From: Rosellinia necatrix
Taxonomy: Eukaryota; Ascomycota; Sordariomycetes; Xylariales; Xylariaceae
Reading direction: 5' to 3'
Assembly (NCBI GenBank): GCA_021209875.1
Contig: JAGYVD010000007.1
Span: 1,922,001 to 1,986,000 of the forward strand
Length of the DNA: 64,000 nucleotides
In this document: piece by piece, positions 44,920-57,898 of the stretch
Position numbering within the stretch: position 1 is the stretch's first letter
Layout: the number at the start of each line of letters is the position of its first letter
Notes under the pieces: generated by a model
The model's database searches: none
What the model saw: the letters and a program-made list of their open reading frames with translations, nothing else
Told to the model about the DNA's origin: nothing
Translations under genes and position numbers: made by a program

Positions 44920-46377
44920 ATGCAGCGTTCTACTAGCTCGACACCCATCCAGGGAACTATTCCCTTTTTCTCTACCAACATCTGGGGAGGCACGTCGTCC
45001 AAGTCCGATTTAAACGCACAGACCTCGGCCCAGGGCGGAAGCGGTGGCAGCAATAGCAGATCACGCCCCGGAACAAGCTCGGGCGACCAATCGAAGGACC
45101 AGTCGAGGGACCAATCGAAGGACCATAGCCGGCGACCCTCCTTCGGCCGCAAGTCCTCCTTTTCCTCCCCGTCCAAGGCAAAGCGCCGTGCGAGCTCTTC
45201 CGCTTCTCATGGGGGCGGAGGCGGAGGAGGACAGATCATAACCGACGCAACCGTACCGCCTGCCCTTCCCGACTACGCCCTCTCCGCCGCTGCCAAAATC
45301 TCCAAGGACCCCGACATCGTCGCATCACCATCCTCCGTTGACTCGTTTTCCAAGATGATGAGTCGCACCATGTCCAATCCCCCCAATGGTCTTTACCAGA
45401 CAATGTCTGGCGTGTCCGGGCTGTCTGGCCCTTCCGCTACGTCTCCTCAGTCTACCGTACCCATACTCCCCACAGAGACGCCGTCCATACACAGTCACAT
45501 ACAGGACCTCGCGAACAAGAGGATATCAACGCTGGACTATCTGCGTAAAGCGTGAGTTTCTCTGGCCTCCGTGCCGCCACTCTGCAAGGCATCTGGTTTG
45601 TTCACTACAACTCCGCTGACACAAGAACCTGGTTACAGACACGAAGGGCGCATCTACTGGTTTAACACCCTTCTCTTCGATAAGCCTGATTTGGCGCGCA
45701 TGCCCTACTTCGATAGCCGGAAACTAGCGCGTCGCGCAACAAATTACCTTCTCCTGGGTCTCTCTATCCCTGTTGTCATTGACCTGAACTCGGGGACGCC
45801 GCTTGAGTTCCTGCGCTCGCTCAACACGCTCCTGACCGAGTTCGATTCCTACCAACAGATCCACACAGAGAATGGGGTGAACTCGAGCTCCTTGTCGCGC
45901 GCACGCCTGCCGCAGATGTTTCGCCGGCCAGTTGGGAAGGGGCGTCGGCAGTCAGGGGCCACAGATTTCGGATATGCAGATTCCAATGGTGCTAGTTTCA
46001 ACAAGGATGGGTCGGCAGTCAATGCGGCACCAGCAACGGTGATCAACTTCGGCCTCGGAGGGGAAGGTAACGACTTGCTACCCGGGGAGGAGTACACCCA
46101 CCTGCTCACGCCAAACCTACCATTTGATCCGGATTTCTTCGAGACATTTGCGACGCTCTGTGATGTGCTCATCGACTGCTACTCACGGCTCATGAGCCTC
46201 TTGGCGAGCCCAAAGGACTGTACACCCGTGATCATCGAATTATTTACAAAAGCAGACCAGCGTGTGCGCAAAATCATCATTCAAGGCGTTGTCAAGGAGT
46301 TTGAGGACTATAGCAGGACGGGGCTGAAACAAGAGATAGGAAATGTGGGCAAGGTTGTCCTCGGAGGGCTCATGTGA
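44920..46377 (+). CDS. Conserved fungal protein of unknown function
   Basis: Two exons, 44920-45551 and 45639-46377, with an 87-nt intron (GTGAGT...TTACAG); 456 residues. The N-terminal third is Ser/Gly-rich and disordered, with a DQSKDQSRDQSKDHSR repeat coded by a 12-nt tandem repeat and a poly-Gly run. The C-terminal part is well folded in appearance: HEGRIYWFNTLLFDKPDLAR, ATNYLLLGLSIPVVIDLNSG, LPFDPDFFETFATLCDVLID and ELFTKADQRVRKIIIQGVVK, mostly helical. I take it as a conserved Pezizomycotina protein but cannot name it. No catalytic motif, signal or membrane helix is seen. Confidence 0.8.
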
Positions 46378-48423
46378 TCAGGATCACGGCGTTCATTCTC
46401 ATCATTATCAAGGGGTCGGGGGCGAGTTACCTACGTTGGGCAAACCCAGTGTCCAGAATTTGGGTGATTAAACATGACGGCTCAAACAGGCATGGGCGGC
46501 AATGGCTATACATAGGCATATATGTCTGTGTGATACATGTAGACTTTTATCCCCCGCGGGAGATTGAATATATTTAATTTGATAATTACTTGATGTTGAG
46601 CCCAATTGATGCTACGCCTATTCAGTTATGAAAAGTGATAGAGAATGTGTTCATCAGATACCATAACGCATTGTTGGTCTTCAAGGAGCTCACCACAAGT
46701 GGATCGCCTCAGTGCTTGACTCTATAATGAATATCATCACCTGAACAAGGTATTTCAAGCTCAACCTTTCCGTGCAGCGCATCATAGACACCGAGATAGG
46801 GACTTCCCACGAAGCCCAGAGTGTATGAGAAGGCATCTAGCTACTAGCTCTGGATAGACGCACTTGATACCTACCCACTAACGGTGATTGCGGACAATCA
46901 TGTTTCCTTGGTGAACCCTCTCGCACCAAGAATAAGCCCCATCGAGTAACCAGGCATGTCCGGCGAGCGGGCAAGGCCAGGCAATCGCATAACTATCAAA
47001 CTCGACGAAAAGGGTGTTCTACCCACGTTCCTATGTTCTCCAGCCCAGCGTGTCCGATCCACGGCCAAACCTAGCCATCAAAGCCGCCGCCAGACGGGCA
47101 CGACGGCAAATCAATGGAACGCCCGGCAATCCCAAGCCCGGGGGCCGCGGACTCATATCTTCGTCCATGGGGGAACCCCGGACCAGCGGGAAAGCCGGAG
47201 CAGAACCACCGACTCGCCAGGCACCGCGAGGGTGGGCAGACCTTGATTTTCTTACGACGCCGAGCCCGGAGCTCGGCCCGGGCAGGAGGGGCGGATGCGG
47301 AAGGCACGACTGGCGTTACCAGGAGGACGAACGCGAGGTGGACGTGAGCCGCTGTGCTTCTATGGCGGCGCGTTTCCGCAGTCTCCTTCCCCGTCCCTTT
47401 TCCCGAGGGAAAGGGGCCGAGGTGGAGGTGTCCGGGGACTTTCTCCCAAAGCTGGATGGTGAGACGACGGGATACGCAGTCTCTGTGTGTAGCTTCGATA
47501 GCGATTTGTTGGGCGAGAGGGTTGGGGGAAAGGAAAGGAAGAAAAAGACAGCGAACTTGATCTTGCCTTGGTTTTGTAACATTTTTTTTTTTTAGGTAGG
47601 TGGGGCGGGCACTTGCATAGTGGAGTGATGGCTGGGCCAGTCAGGTGGAAGGAGGTGAGGCTTAGCATGGGCAGGTAGGTAAACTAGGAGGTACCTAGCG
47701 TACCGTCAGGGCACTTTCGAGTGAATACACCTGGGCAAAAGCTACATTTCGACCAATTGCAAATATACGTGAGCTCACACGGAGGAGAAACGAACAAGTA
47801 CGGCAACATTTCAATAGTAATATTGTGCAGCCTGCAGCTAAAATCTATCCTGGTTCCAGTCGTAATTGGCCTGATACCTACCACCTAGGTATGCAGAGAC
47901 CACACACATCCCTTAGGTAGTGTCGCAGGTACCTATTTTAGGTACCAAGTACACTAGTGCACTTACCTAAGTAGCCGCCGGGGTGCGTCGGATAAAATAT
48001 TAGCAACGAAGTTGATTGGTCTAAGCTTTGGGTAGTTACCGCCAACACAATCCCTTAGAGGGACACTCTGCAGCTGCCTTTAGGCGTTTGTGAGCTGAAG
48101 CTACACGCGCCTGGTTGTTTCTTATCAATCCAACTTGCTGAGCCGTCGTTCCAGAACTTACCTACCAATCTTTCCTAGCACCGAGAACACCCTCCCAAGC
48201 ACTGCGACATCCCTTGCACGATCACGAGCGACCGACAATAGGATAGTACCTAGGCTTGGTTGAAGCAAGCAGAACATGCATGCGATCTCGTGAAGATCTC
48301 GTCATCCTCCACATATCTACCGACCACGATCCAGCCTCTCTCGGGCCTCCCAGTGCTTTTTGCAACACCACATTATTCCTCTTCTCAACCATCTAGTATC
48401 CAGTATCACGATAGTCGATCGAG
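46378..48423. other. Intergenic, with a GC-rich island at about 47000-47570
   Basis: No supported gene. A GC-rich island allows frames up to 190 codons (47014-47595, plus strand) beginning at non-ATG codons. Their Arg/Gly/Pro-rich products have no recognisable pattern and end in a poly-T tract. The last 300 bases are the rae1 promoter. TAGGTA motifs cluster near 47880-47975. Confidence 0.45.
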
Positions 48424-49639
48424 ATGTCGGGGCTCTTTGGCGCTGCCGCGAACACCTCGGCGGGTAATACCATCGGCGACCTAAAAAATGATGTTGCGAT
48501 CTCCAACCCTCCAGAGGACACCGTCTCCGACCTCACCTTCTCTCCTACAGCTGATATCCTAGCCATATCCAGCTGGGACAAGAAGGTGCGGATATATCAA
48601 ATCGCAAGCACCGGTGCTAGCGAGGGGAAGCATATCTACGAGCACGATGAAGTCGTGTTAAGCGTTGATTTTTCCAAGGTATGGCCGCCCTTGTTTTGTC
48701 GCCTTGTCGCCTTGTCGCCTTGTTCCTCGGCGGCTTGCTATAGTCCCGCTAATCCCAATCACAGGACGGCAACAAGCTTGTATCAGCTGGCGCAGATAAG
48801 CAGGCCAAGGTCTGCGACCTACAAAGCCTTCAGACCGTACAAGTCGCTGCCCACGACAGCCCGGTCAAGGCTGCACGGTTCTTCGAGCTGCCTAATTCAA
48901 ACGGCCCCATGCTTGTGACTGGTTCGTGGGACAAGACGATCAAGTACTGGGATCTGAGAACACAGAACCCAGTTGGTACCGTCACTTGTCAAGACCGTGT
49001 GTACACCATGGACGTGCGCAATAGCCTCCTTGTCGTCGGCACAGCCGACAGATATATCAACGTCATAAACCTGCAGGATCCCCTTAAGTTTTACAAGACT
49101 CTCCAAAGCCCACTCAAGTGGCAGACCCGTGTTGTCAGTTGCTTCACAGACGCATCTGGATTTGCAGTCGGCAGCATTGAAGGACGTTGTGCGATACAAT
49201 ACGTAGAAGATAAGGACTCCAGGTCAGCAGTTATTTCGCCCCGGTCCCCCTGGTATGTATGCTGACGTTTGAAAACCATAGCTCCAACTTCTCGTTCAAA
49301 TGCCACCGCGATACACCTTCCGGCAATGTGACACAGGTCTATTCGGTTAACGACATTTCATTCCACCCCCAACACGGAACGTTCAGCACTGCCGGGAGTG
49401 ACGGAACATTCCATTTTTGGGATAAGGACGCCAAGCACCGGCTCAAAGGCTACCCGTCGGTCGGTGGTAGCATCACAGCTACTACGTTCAACAGTTCGGG
49501 ATCTATCTTTGCATACGCGGTCGGATACGACTGGAGCAAAGGCTATTTCGGGAATAGCCCGAGCTATCCAAACAAGGTGGTCTTGCACCCCATCCAGGGG
49601 GATGAATGCAAACCAAGACCAAGCGTAAAGAAACGATAG
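48424..49639 (+). CDS. rae1: mRNA export factor Rae1/Gle2 (WD40 protein)
   Basis: Rae1 docks on the nuclear pore (Nup98 GLEBS) and takes part in mRNA export and mitosis. Three exons: 48424-48678, 48765-49222 and 49282-49639; 356 residues, the usual length. Start MSGLFGAAANTSAGNTIGDL. WD blades: DTVSDLTFSPTADILAISSW, DGNKLVSAGADKQAKVCDLQ, LVTGSWDKTIKYWDLRTQNP and FSTAGSDGTFHFWDKDAKHR. The conserved end CKPRPSVKKR follows YDWSKGYFGNSPSYPNKVVL. All introns are in phase (86 and 59 nt). Closely followed by MetAP2 on the same strand. Confidence 0.95.
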
Positions 49640-50505
49640 AAACGTGATGCGCCGCTGCGAACGCCGCGAAGCATGGTGGACGTCGAGCAAATATGACTCA
49701 AAGAAGATCAAAACGGATACGGTCATTTGGTTATGGGCTCGAAATGTAATTATTTGCAGCGTTCAGAAGAGGCTCGAGAGGTTCTCGGCCTGTATGATGG
49801 AAGACTCCAGATTTGCCAGAGTTGGCTTCACAAGGGCAGAACCAGGCGTGGCACGGCTGCCAATGGAGAAATCGGTCTAGTTTAGAATCTCAATGCTGAA
49901 TCTAACCTTGACTAATACAATCCTCATACCGCACTCATACAACACTCGCCCCAGAGGACGGGGCGAAACATGGCTATTTGCCAGCATGTCTACTTATTAC
50001 TGTATATACCGCCGTGATCTGCCTGTCCTGTCTAATAATCTCGGAGGCTAGCCGACCCAGACGCGGCGTCGAGAATAATTTGCGCTTGGGCCCTATGCAT
50101 ACAGAGATGTCGCACAATTCCATAGCTATGTCAGACACCTAGACTAGACAATACTACTACTACTACTATAGCTATGTCGTATCGTATTGCAAGTTCTTTT
50201 TTAAATCATTATCTTCGATAGTTGCTTAAGTCAGAGTTTAGGCTGGGCAATAGGTAAAAAGAGTCCTAACTGGAGGCTGTGTTACGTTGCCCTGTTGCCC
50301 CGTTGCCCCGTTGCCCCGCGCGCCCTACAAAGGACAAAGGGCCCCATAGCAAAAACTATTACATGGTTAGGCTATACCTATGACCTACCCACCTACCCAC
50401 ACACCTACCCACCTACCCACCCACCTAATCTACCTACTTTTACCCCCCACCACTCCCGTCTTGGTCCCCAGTTCAAGCTTCCGAAGACTCAACACCCCCT
50501 TCACC
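49640..50505. other. Intergenic between rae1 and the MetAP2 gene
   Basis: No supported gene. Tandem GTTGCCCC units lie at about 50286-50320 and a CCTACCCA repeat lies at 50381-50438, both in the MetAP2 promoter. Confidence 0.5.
50381..50438 (+). repeat. (CCTACCCA)n repeat upstream of MetAP2
   Basis: Six or so imperfect ACCTACCC/ACACACCT units form a pyrimidine-rich block about 70-125 bases before the ATG at 50506. It may be part of the 5' UTR. Confidence 0.75.
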
Positions 50506-52018
<1,513 letters not shown>

Positions 52019-53187
52019 CTAAACCGAGATATTTGATGAGCCTCGGGTAAATTGCTTGAGACAAGACATGATATAATGTCTACAAACTGTTTGGGATGGT
52101 AAATCATACAATATAATGCACATGATTGTGCCTTCCCCCATATAATTACCAACATCAGATTACGATAGCAATATCACAGTCACAGTACTAACAACTAATC
52201 GAGAACCCATATCGGATTTCGTGATAGCTTCGTCTTGAGAGTTTATGGAAACTTATATCATCAGCAGCTTCTATTTATTACAATTTTCGTTGAGATGTGT
52301 ATGCTAGATTAGGTATACGGTCGATGAGATGATCCAGCATCGGAAGCAGGCGCAAGAAAAGTTCACCACCCTTCCCTGTTTTTCGGCAATTTTCATTAGC
52401 TTTTACAAGGAGCTTATGCTTTGGTGCTGGAAGAGCAGGTAGTACCTCGGGCATAGGGTAAGCTTTCGCCATGCCGTAAGTATGCCGACGGTTGGCTATT
52501 AACGAACCTTCGTTCCCTATACCGTACTCAGTCTTCAGGCAAAGATAAGCTCCGTGAACTGCTAATGTCATGTCTTCACAGTCTACAATATTATGTAATT
52601 ATCCCTTGTTTTAGACCAACCAGGTCGGTTATCAGCAATAGCCCCAAGGTTCTACGCAATCAACACTTATAGTTTTCGGCTGGAGCTTTAAGCAGCATTG
52701 AATAGTTGTTCACACAGCCTTCTTGTCCTGTTCCAGTCGCCTTCTTATGTGGTATCTAAGCATCCAGGACTACCTACCCATCCCGGAAAGTGGGGAAACA
52801 TACCAAGATGTAATTAACTCGAGCAAAAACCTTGGAACTCCCAGAGAGCCGGGTGGCCTCCGACGATCTTTCTCTTTCTCTCTTTGCATTTTCTTTCTGT
52901 TTGGTGTGCCGGCCGAGAAGCACGTGCGCTAGAGCACTGCATCAGCTCCAACTCACGACATTTAGCAAGCTATACCTGTAAAATGGATCCCACGGCAACG
53001 ATATTGCGCTAATATACAATTATGATGTCAATCGCTACCTATAGACATCAAGAGGGTAATGAGCCAAGTATCTATTTTATAGATGTCCATTGCGAATGAT
53101 CTAAATCTCTCGGATCTCGATATCCCAGTAGCATGGCCTACTCCCCGTTCAACCATTCATTCCGTAGCTCCTCCGACCACTCCTGCT
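52019..53187. other. Intergenic between MetAP2 and the NLR-like pseudogene
   Basis: No firmly supported gene. A 97-codon ATG frame on the minus strand (52278-52571) is listed separately with low confidence. Confidence 0.45.
52278..52571 (-). CDS. Possible small orphan ORF
   Basis: An ATG-started frame of 97 residues, MTLAVHGAYLCLKTEYGIGN to the end QRKL. It contains a Pro/Lys segment (LPALPAPKHKLLVKANENC) and a helical end (LFLRLLPMLDHLIDRIPNLA). It does not match a family I know and may be a fragment of a larger lost gene. Evidence is limited to length and plausible composition. Confidence 0.22.
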   Translation of the reverse strand: MTLAVHGAYLCLKTEYGIGNEGSLIANRRHTYGMAKAYPMPEVLPALPAPKHKLLVKANENCRKTGKGGELFLRLLPMLDHLIDRIPNLAYTSQRKL

Positions 53188-56100
53188 TTAACTGCACCTT
53201 CCCCCGTACTCAAACGCCATCTCGCCATCCTTCTCCTCATCCAGGGACCATACCTGGTGCCAGCGATGCTTCGGGTTGCAGTACCTCACCTCCAGGGTCC
53301 TGGCCTTGGCCTTTTCTAGGCATTCCCTACAGAAGGCGATCATGTAGCATATGTCGCAAAACCACCTGGGGCACGCAGAATCAACACGGGATTCAAGAAC
53401 CCAGGAGAAAATAAAAGAGATGCAATACTCACAATTCCGCTTCGGTTTCCGCGTTGTATTCACAGCCATCGCAAGTGTATGCCCAGGCATCCGATTCAAG
53501 TTGAAGCGCTAGTTTCCCATCTCGGGGGCCGGCCGTTTTGTTGCCTTCTGTCTCTTCTTCGCCAAGCGGCGGTTGCGAATATATCTCCTCTCCCGACTCG
53601 CATACCTTGACTGTCTCCGCATCTTGTCGAGATTGTGAGCCATCTTGTGAATTAACCTTGCCATTACAACAAGCGATTGCGCTGCTCTCCTCTGAGGGGC
53701 GTTCCCCATTTGCCCCCGGCACACCGTCACCAATATGAACCATACTATTGTCAAGGGCTGCGCGAAGGCACCGGAAGCAATCGAATACTATCCCGATCTC
53801 AACATGGTGAATGTCGATTCCGACCGTGAGCGGGGCCTTTTTCCTTGAGGACGGATCACCTTCAAGAACGAGGAAGTCTCGGAACCATTGGTGACTGAAG
53901 TCCACAATAGTTTGTTTCTGCTCGGATGAATATTAATGCAAATCCGCTTGAGATTCTTTAGGGCCTTCATACTGCTCCTCCTGTTGTATGCTGTCACCCA
54001 TTTCCTGGTTTTCGGCCACATCGTTATTCTCGCTATTAGGGTCCTCTTCATCCTCGTTGCTGGAATCGTTGAGGTCAAAACTATCATTTTCATCGTCATC
54101 ACTTAAAATAGGTTGCAAATTGGACCCATTTTGCTGATCGCAGCCCACAAACTTCCATTCCTCCGTATTAACCCTATCCGGGTCGAAAATCTTTGGGTAT
54201 CGTAGTCTGAAGATAGAAGCTAATTTACCGCGGATATGATCCCACAAGAACCAATTGGTGGCGTCGAAGTCCGATCTCAGAATTACGTCTAGCCCCCCAA
54301 AGGCTAATGGCCGCCTCGCAAAGGCTACCCAGGCTAGGAGTCGATTGACGATAGGTTTATCGATTTCATCATCCCGTGATATTCGATTGAAGACGGAGTA
54401 TATCGTGTCATATAGATCCGCAGGCGGGTTTGCGAGCACTTGATTGATTTGCCTGTCGTCTTTGCCCTCCATCTGGTCTAATATTAGTTGGGCCGAAATC
54501 CGGATGTTAGTTCATACCAAACCTTTAAATACACCCAGCATGCTAAACTATGACATACCCAGAAAAAAACGCCGGCCGCGCCATCCAGTACCTTTTGGCG
54601 CACACCATGAGCAAATACTTTAGCTTCCTTTGACCCATCAGGCTTCCGGCTTCTCATAATGCGCACAATAGCGAGATTTTTCAGTCTGTCTGTAATATAG
54701 TTCTCCATATCAAGATGGTTCTTGGCAGAAGATACCTCGATTATCTTCTCCTCACGGCCTAGTTGAATCCCCTCCAATTCGGGTCGCAATGTAAACCGAC
54801 CAAAGACGGCAAATTGAATCCTTGCGGGTTGGCCCGTCCGAATACTCGAGATATAGTCTTTTATGAGGCGCAAAATTCTTCGTTGTGCGTGTAATTCCGC
54901 TTCATCTAGGCCATCAATGATCAGGATCGCTCGCCGATCGTTTCCCCGGTAGAAATCCAGAAACAAGTTCTCCCAGGTATCCTTGGCTCCGGCAGTTTTG
55001 CGATTAAACTCACAGACTTTTGCGGCATGGCCGCGAAATAGGGGATCAACCTGCTATATTTGCCATGCCATTGTTTTAAAGAGAAGATTGGGGTGCCGAA
55101 GATCCTCCACGTTTTCCTTGATGAAGAAGTATCCAATATGGGTAGTCAAGCCTATTTCTGATATTGGCTCAAACTTCTTGTTGAGCATATTGATGAGCCA
55201 TGTCGATAGCATTGTTTTCCCCGGCCCGGGGTCCCCAAAGACCCATAGAATGGGTGCCTGATGCTGCATCCATAAGTCAAAAAACTCTTCTTTCTGTAGC
55301 CAGGCACCACTACCGTCTAGCAGATTCCTCCTGAATACTGAATACCAATCGTCCGTTTGCACGACGGCCCCTGTATGTGGAATATGGTGCACATTTTCAA
55401 GCATGTGTTGGCTGACTTGTTGGGTCCTGATCTCTTGAACAGCGACGGCATCCTCTCTGGCAAGAACCGCCAACTGTCTCACACCTTCGTGGGGATGGCC
55501 AACCTTCCCGCTTATTTCTTGCCCGACATCAACTGATTTTGCAGCCAGGTCTCGGGCTCGCTCAGCCTTCTCGTGTGTTAAAGCGAGCGTCAGACGACCT
55601 TCGTTGGCAATAACATTGTTCAAGTCGTCAAGCAATTCCTTTGTCTTTTGATCTTTGCCGATAAAGGCGACTCGCGGGTATTCGCCTAATGGCATTAGCT
55701 GCATTTGATTTCAAGAGACTAACCTTACGGACCCGCCCTCGCTTGATCAACAGCTCTGATCGGCCAATGATGCGAAGAATACTTCCATGACTCGTCAGCC
55801 GTCCATTTTGGGAGCCCAACACGTGTTAGCCATGACCTACAATGCCAGTATAGCGATGATGATACGTCGCATAGCGCGAGTAATTGTGGTTTTGATATGA
55901 CTTTCCAGACGATCTGAGAAGCCTTGAAGCTCAGAGAACACGGATTCAATCCAATCATATGCGCTCGTTACATGCATGTTCGGCAGCCTAATGAACAAAC
56001 GAGCAAAGGATAAAATAAAAAATACCCAGTTATTATCTCGACATGACCTACACGTGCGCGGAAACACGTGAGGCGATAAAGATGGCATGCTTACGGAGAC

Positions 56101-56429
56101 GAGATGAGTAATGCTCTTGAGAATCGAGGTGACGGAGCCGCCACCGATGCCATCAAGGGTACTAAAGCCTTCGCCAGCCAATGCGGCAACGAGCACAACT
56201 GGTTCCGCAAAGCGTTGTAATCTGGACCAGAGTCGGCCGTGCTTCTGTCGAAAGGTCCCGAAATGGGCGCCTCGAGGTTCGATCAGTTCTAATAGTTGTT
56301 CGACGGTTTGGGGATCCCGAGGGCCACCATCGAGGTCGATCGAATGTTGGCATTCGAGCTCATAAGCACGTTTAGCATCAGCCCAAAAAGGCCCAAGATC
56401 ATAATCCTCTACGTCCGTCGTCGGGAAAC
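53188..56429 (-). pseudogene. NACHT-type STAND (NLR-like) gene with two in-frame stops
   Basis: Fungal NLR-like proteins sense non-self and trigger cell death. Domains in order: an N-terminal helical region (DLGPFWADAKRAYELECQHS, AYDWIESVFSELQGFSDRLE), then the NACHT P-loop WVFGDPGPGKTMLSTWLI (Walker A) and RAILIIDGLDEAE (Walker B), then a winged-helix region, an acidic linker, and a C-terminal Cys-rich segment (YTCDGCEY, then WFCDICYMIAFCRECLEK). Introns with good phase: 55782-55840, 55686-55728 (43 nt), one ending at ACCAG just before MEGKDDRQINQVL, and one before WFCDIC. Two stops sit in an otherwise continuous frame: TAG at 55054-55056 (between AWQI and QVDPLFRG) and TAA at 53933-53935 (between QADLH and YSSEQKQTIVDF). 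Both fit CAG/CAA to TAG/TAA changes. One N-terminal junction (56095 to 55987) does not fit in phase. The true start is not resolved. Confidence 0.8.
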
Positions 56430-57898
56430 CTATAAGAAATTAATAGGGAGGATGCAGGGGCCCTCGCAACGGGACAGCGCGGTATTTATATAACGGGGAA
56501 CGACATGGCAAAAGATGAACGCGTCGCTTCGTCCTCTACGTCCTATACATCCTATACGCTTGATTCGATGCATTGTAAATAATAAATGGTTCAAGTCCTT
56601 TAAGCATCTATGGCTTCGGATCCTTTAATCGAGGGGTTGGCTCTTCGCTTTACATCACAGACGCGAGCACCTGGCTAAGGGTTTGGCCCCCAAAAACCAT
56701 TTGTCGAACCAAGCAGCCCTAGTAGTGTAGCTATACCTAGCATTCCCAGAAGCGATTTCCATCGGTTGTGTGCATTGATCGTGTTAAACGTTGACTCATC
56801 AATCCGGTTACGGACAATAGGGACGCATGATATATCTGCGTAATGTGTAGAATGTTGTATTTGGATGATTTCGCTGTTCTTCGTGATGAATGGTAGTACC
56901 TAGGTAGTGTAGGAGGTAACGAGAGTGCACTGGGTGCAGTGGTACACCTGGTGTGCATACAGACACGATTATATAAATAAGCAACAGGACTATAATGGAC
57001 TAGTGTAGTCTCAATGCTGCGAGCTTCGCTCCTGGTTTCACGTGTCCGCCTTGCAAGCCTGTGTCTGGCTGCATGATTACAAGAAGCCGAGACAAGACTA
57101 GCGTCAGGTACCGTGGAACATTATGACGTACCTGCCTCCAGGTAACCTTGATACCTAAAATAACCGACGAATAGCGGACGTGTACTTGGGTGGTAATGTA
57201 CAAGTGCCATGCTGTATATACGGGACTCGTCATATCTTATATTCCCAATCTAGGGCCACAGCAATTGAAAACAATTGGCATCGTACTAGGCAGCAGAGTG
57301 ATTACGACGCAACTGATCTAGGGAAAGCCAAAATCTAAAATGAATGAAGACATTTCAGAGCTGATCCCCGTGACTGAAGACATAGCCACTAAGGATGTCT
57401 GTACAGTAAACCAATGTTTCACATTTTTTACGCATACGCCCAAGAAGTGTATGTTATGGAGAGACTGTTTGATTGCTTTGGTAAAGGTACCTTTAGAACA
57501 TCATGTGGGGGTTTTCACTCGTCTCCTCCGAAGTAGACCGCGAAGGGGGATGGATTGACCGCGTGCTCCCAACGAAACAACTGCCCCCTTACAGTCCGTT
57601 GTTGCACCTGCAACCCGTTTCTCTATTCCTCGCCCATTCCGTCAAAGAGCAAAACCTCCTGGCCCAAACCGAAATGACTTTGTATCCTTTGCCAAGTGAT
57701 ATACCGTCAAGAAGAGGAGAAAGTGATAACAAGAAAGCGCAGCACTACATATTCTACTCCCCCTTTGCCCGAGTCGGGGTATAAACATTACGTATCATAC
57801 AACATATATCATATCGACTTACTAGACCTGCGCGCTCATTCATCCGCATTGTTGGCTTCGGCGATCCGTTTCTCTGAAATAATCAGGCAAGGCACAAC
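56430..57898. other. Intergenic between the NLR-like pseudogene and fic1
   Basis: No supported gene. ACCTAGGTAG occurs at about 56899. Nothing else distinct is visible. Confidence 0.45.

Noticed and set aside
47014..47595. 193-codon frame in a GC-rich island
   Set aside because: Starts at a non-ATG codon, is Arg/Gly-rich, ends in poly-Phe from a T tract, and matches no family.
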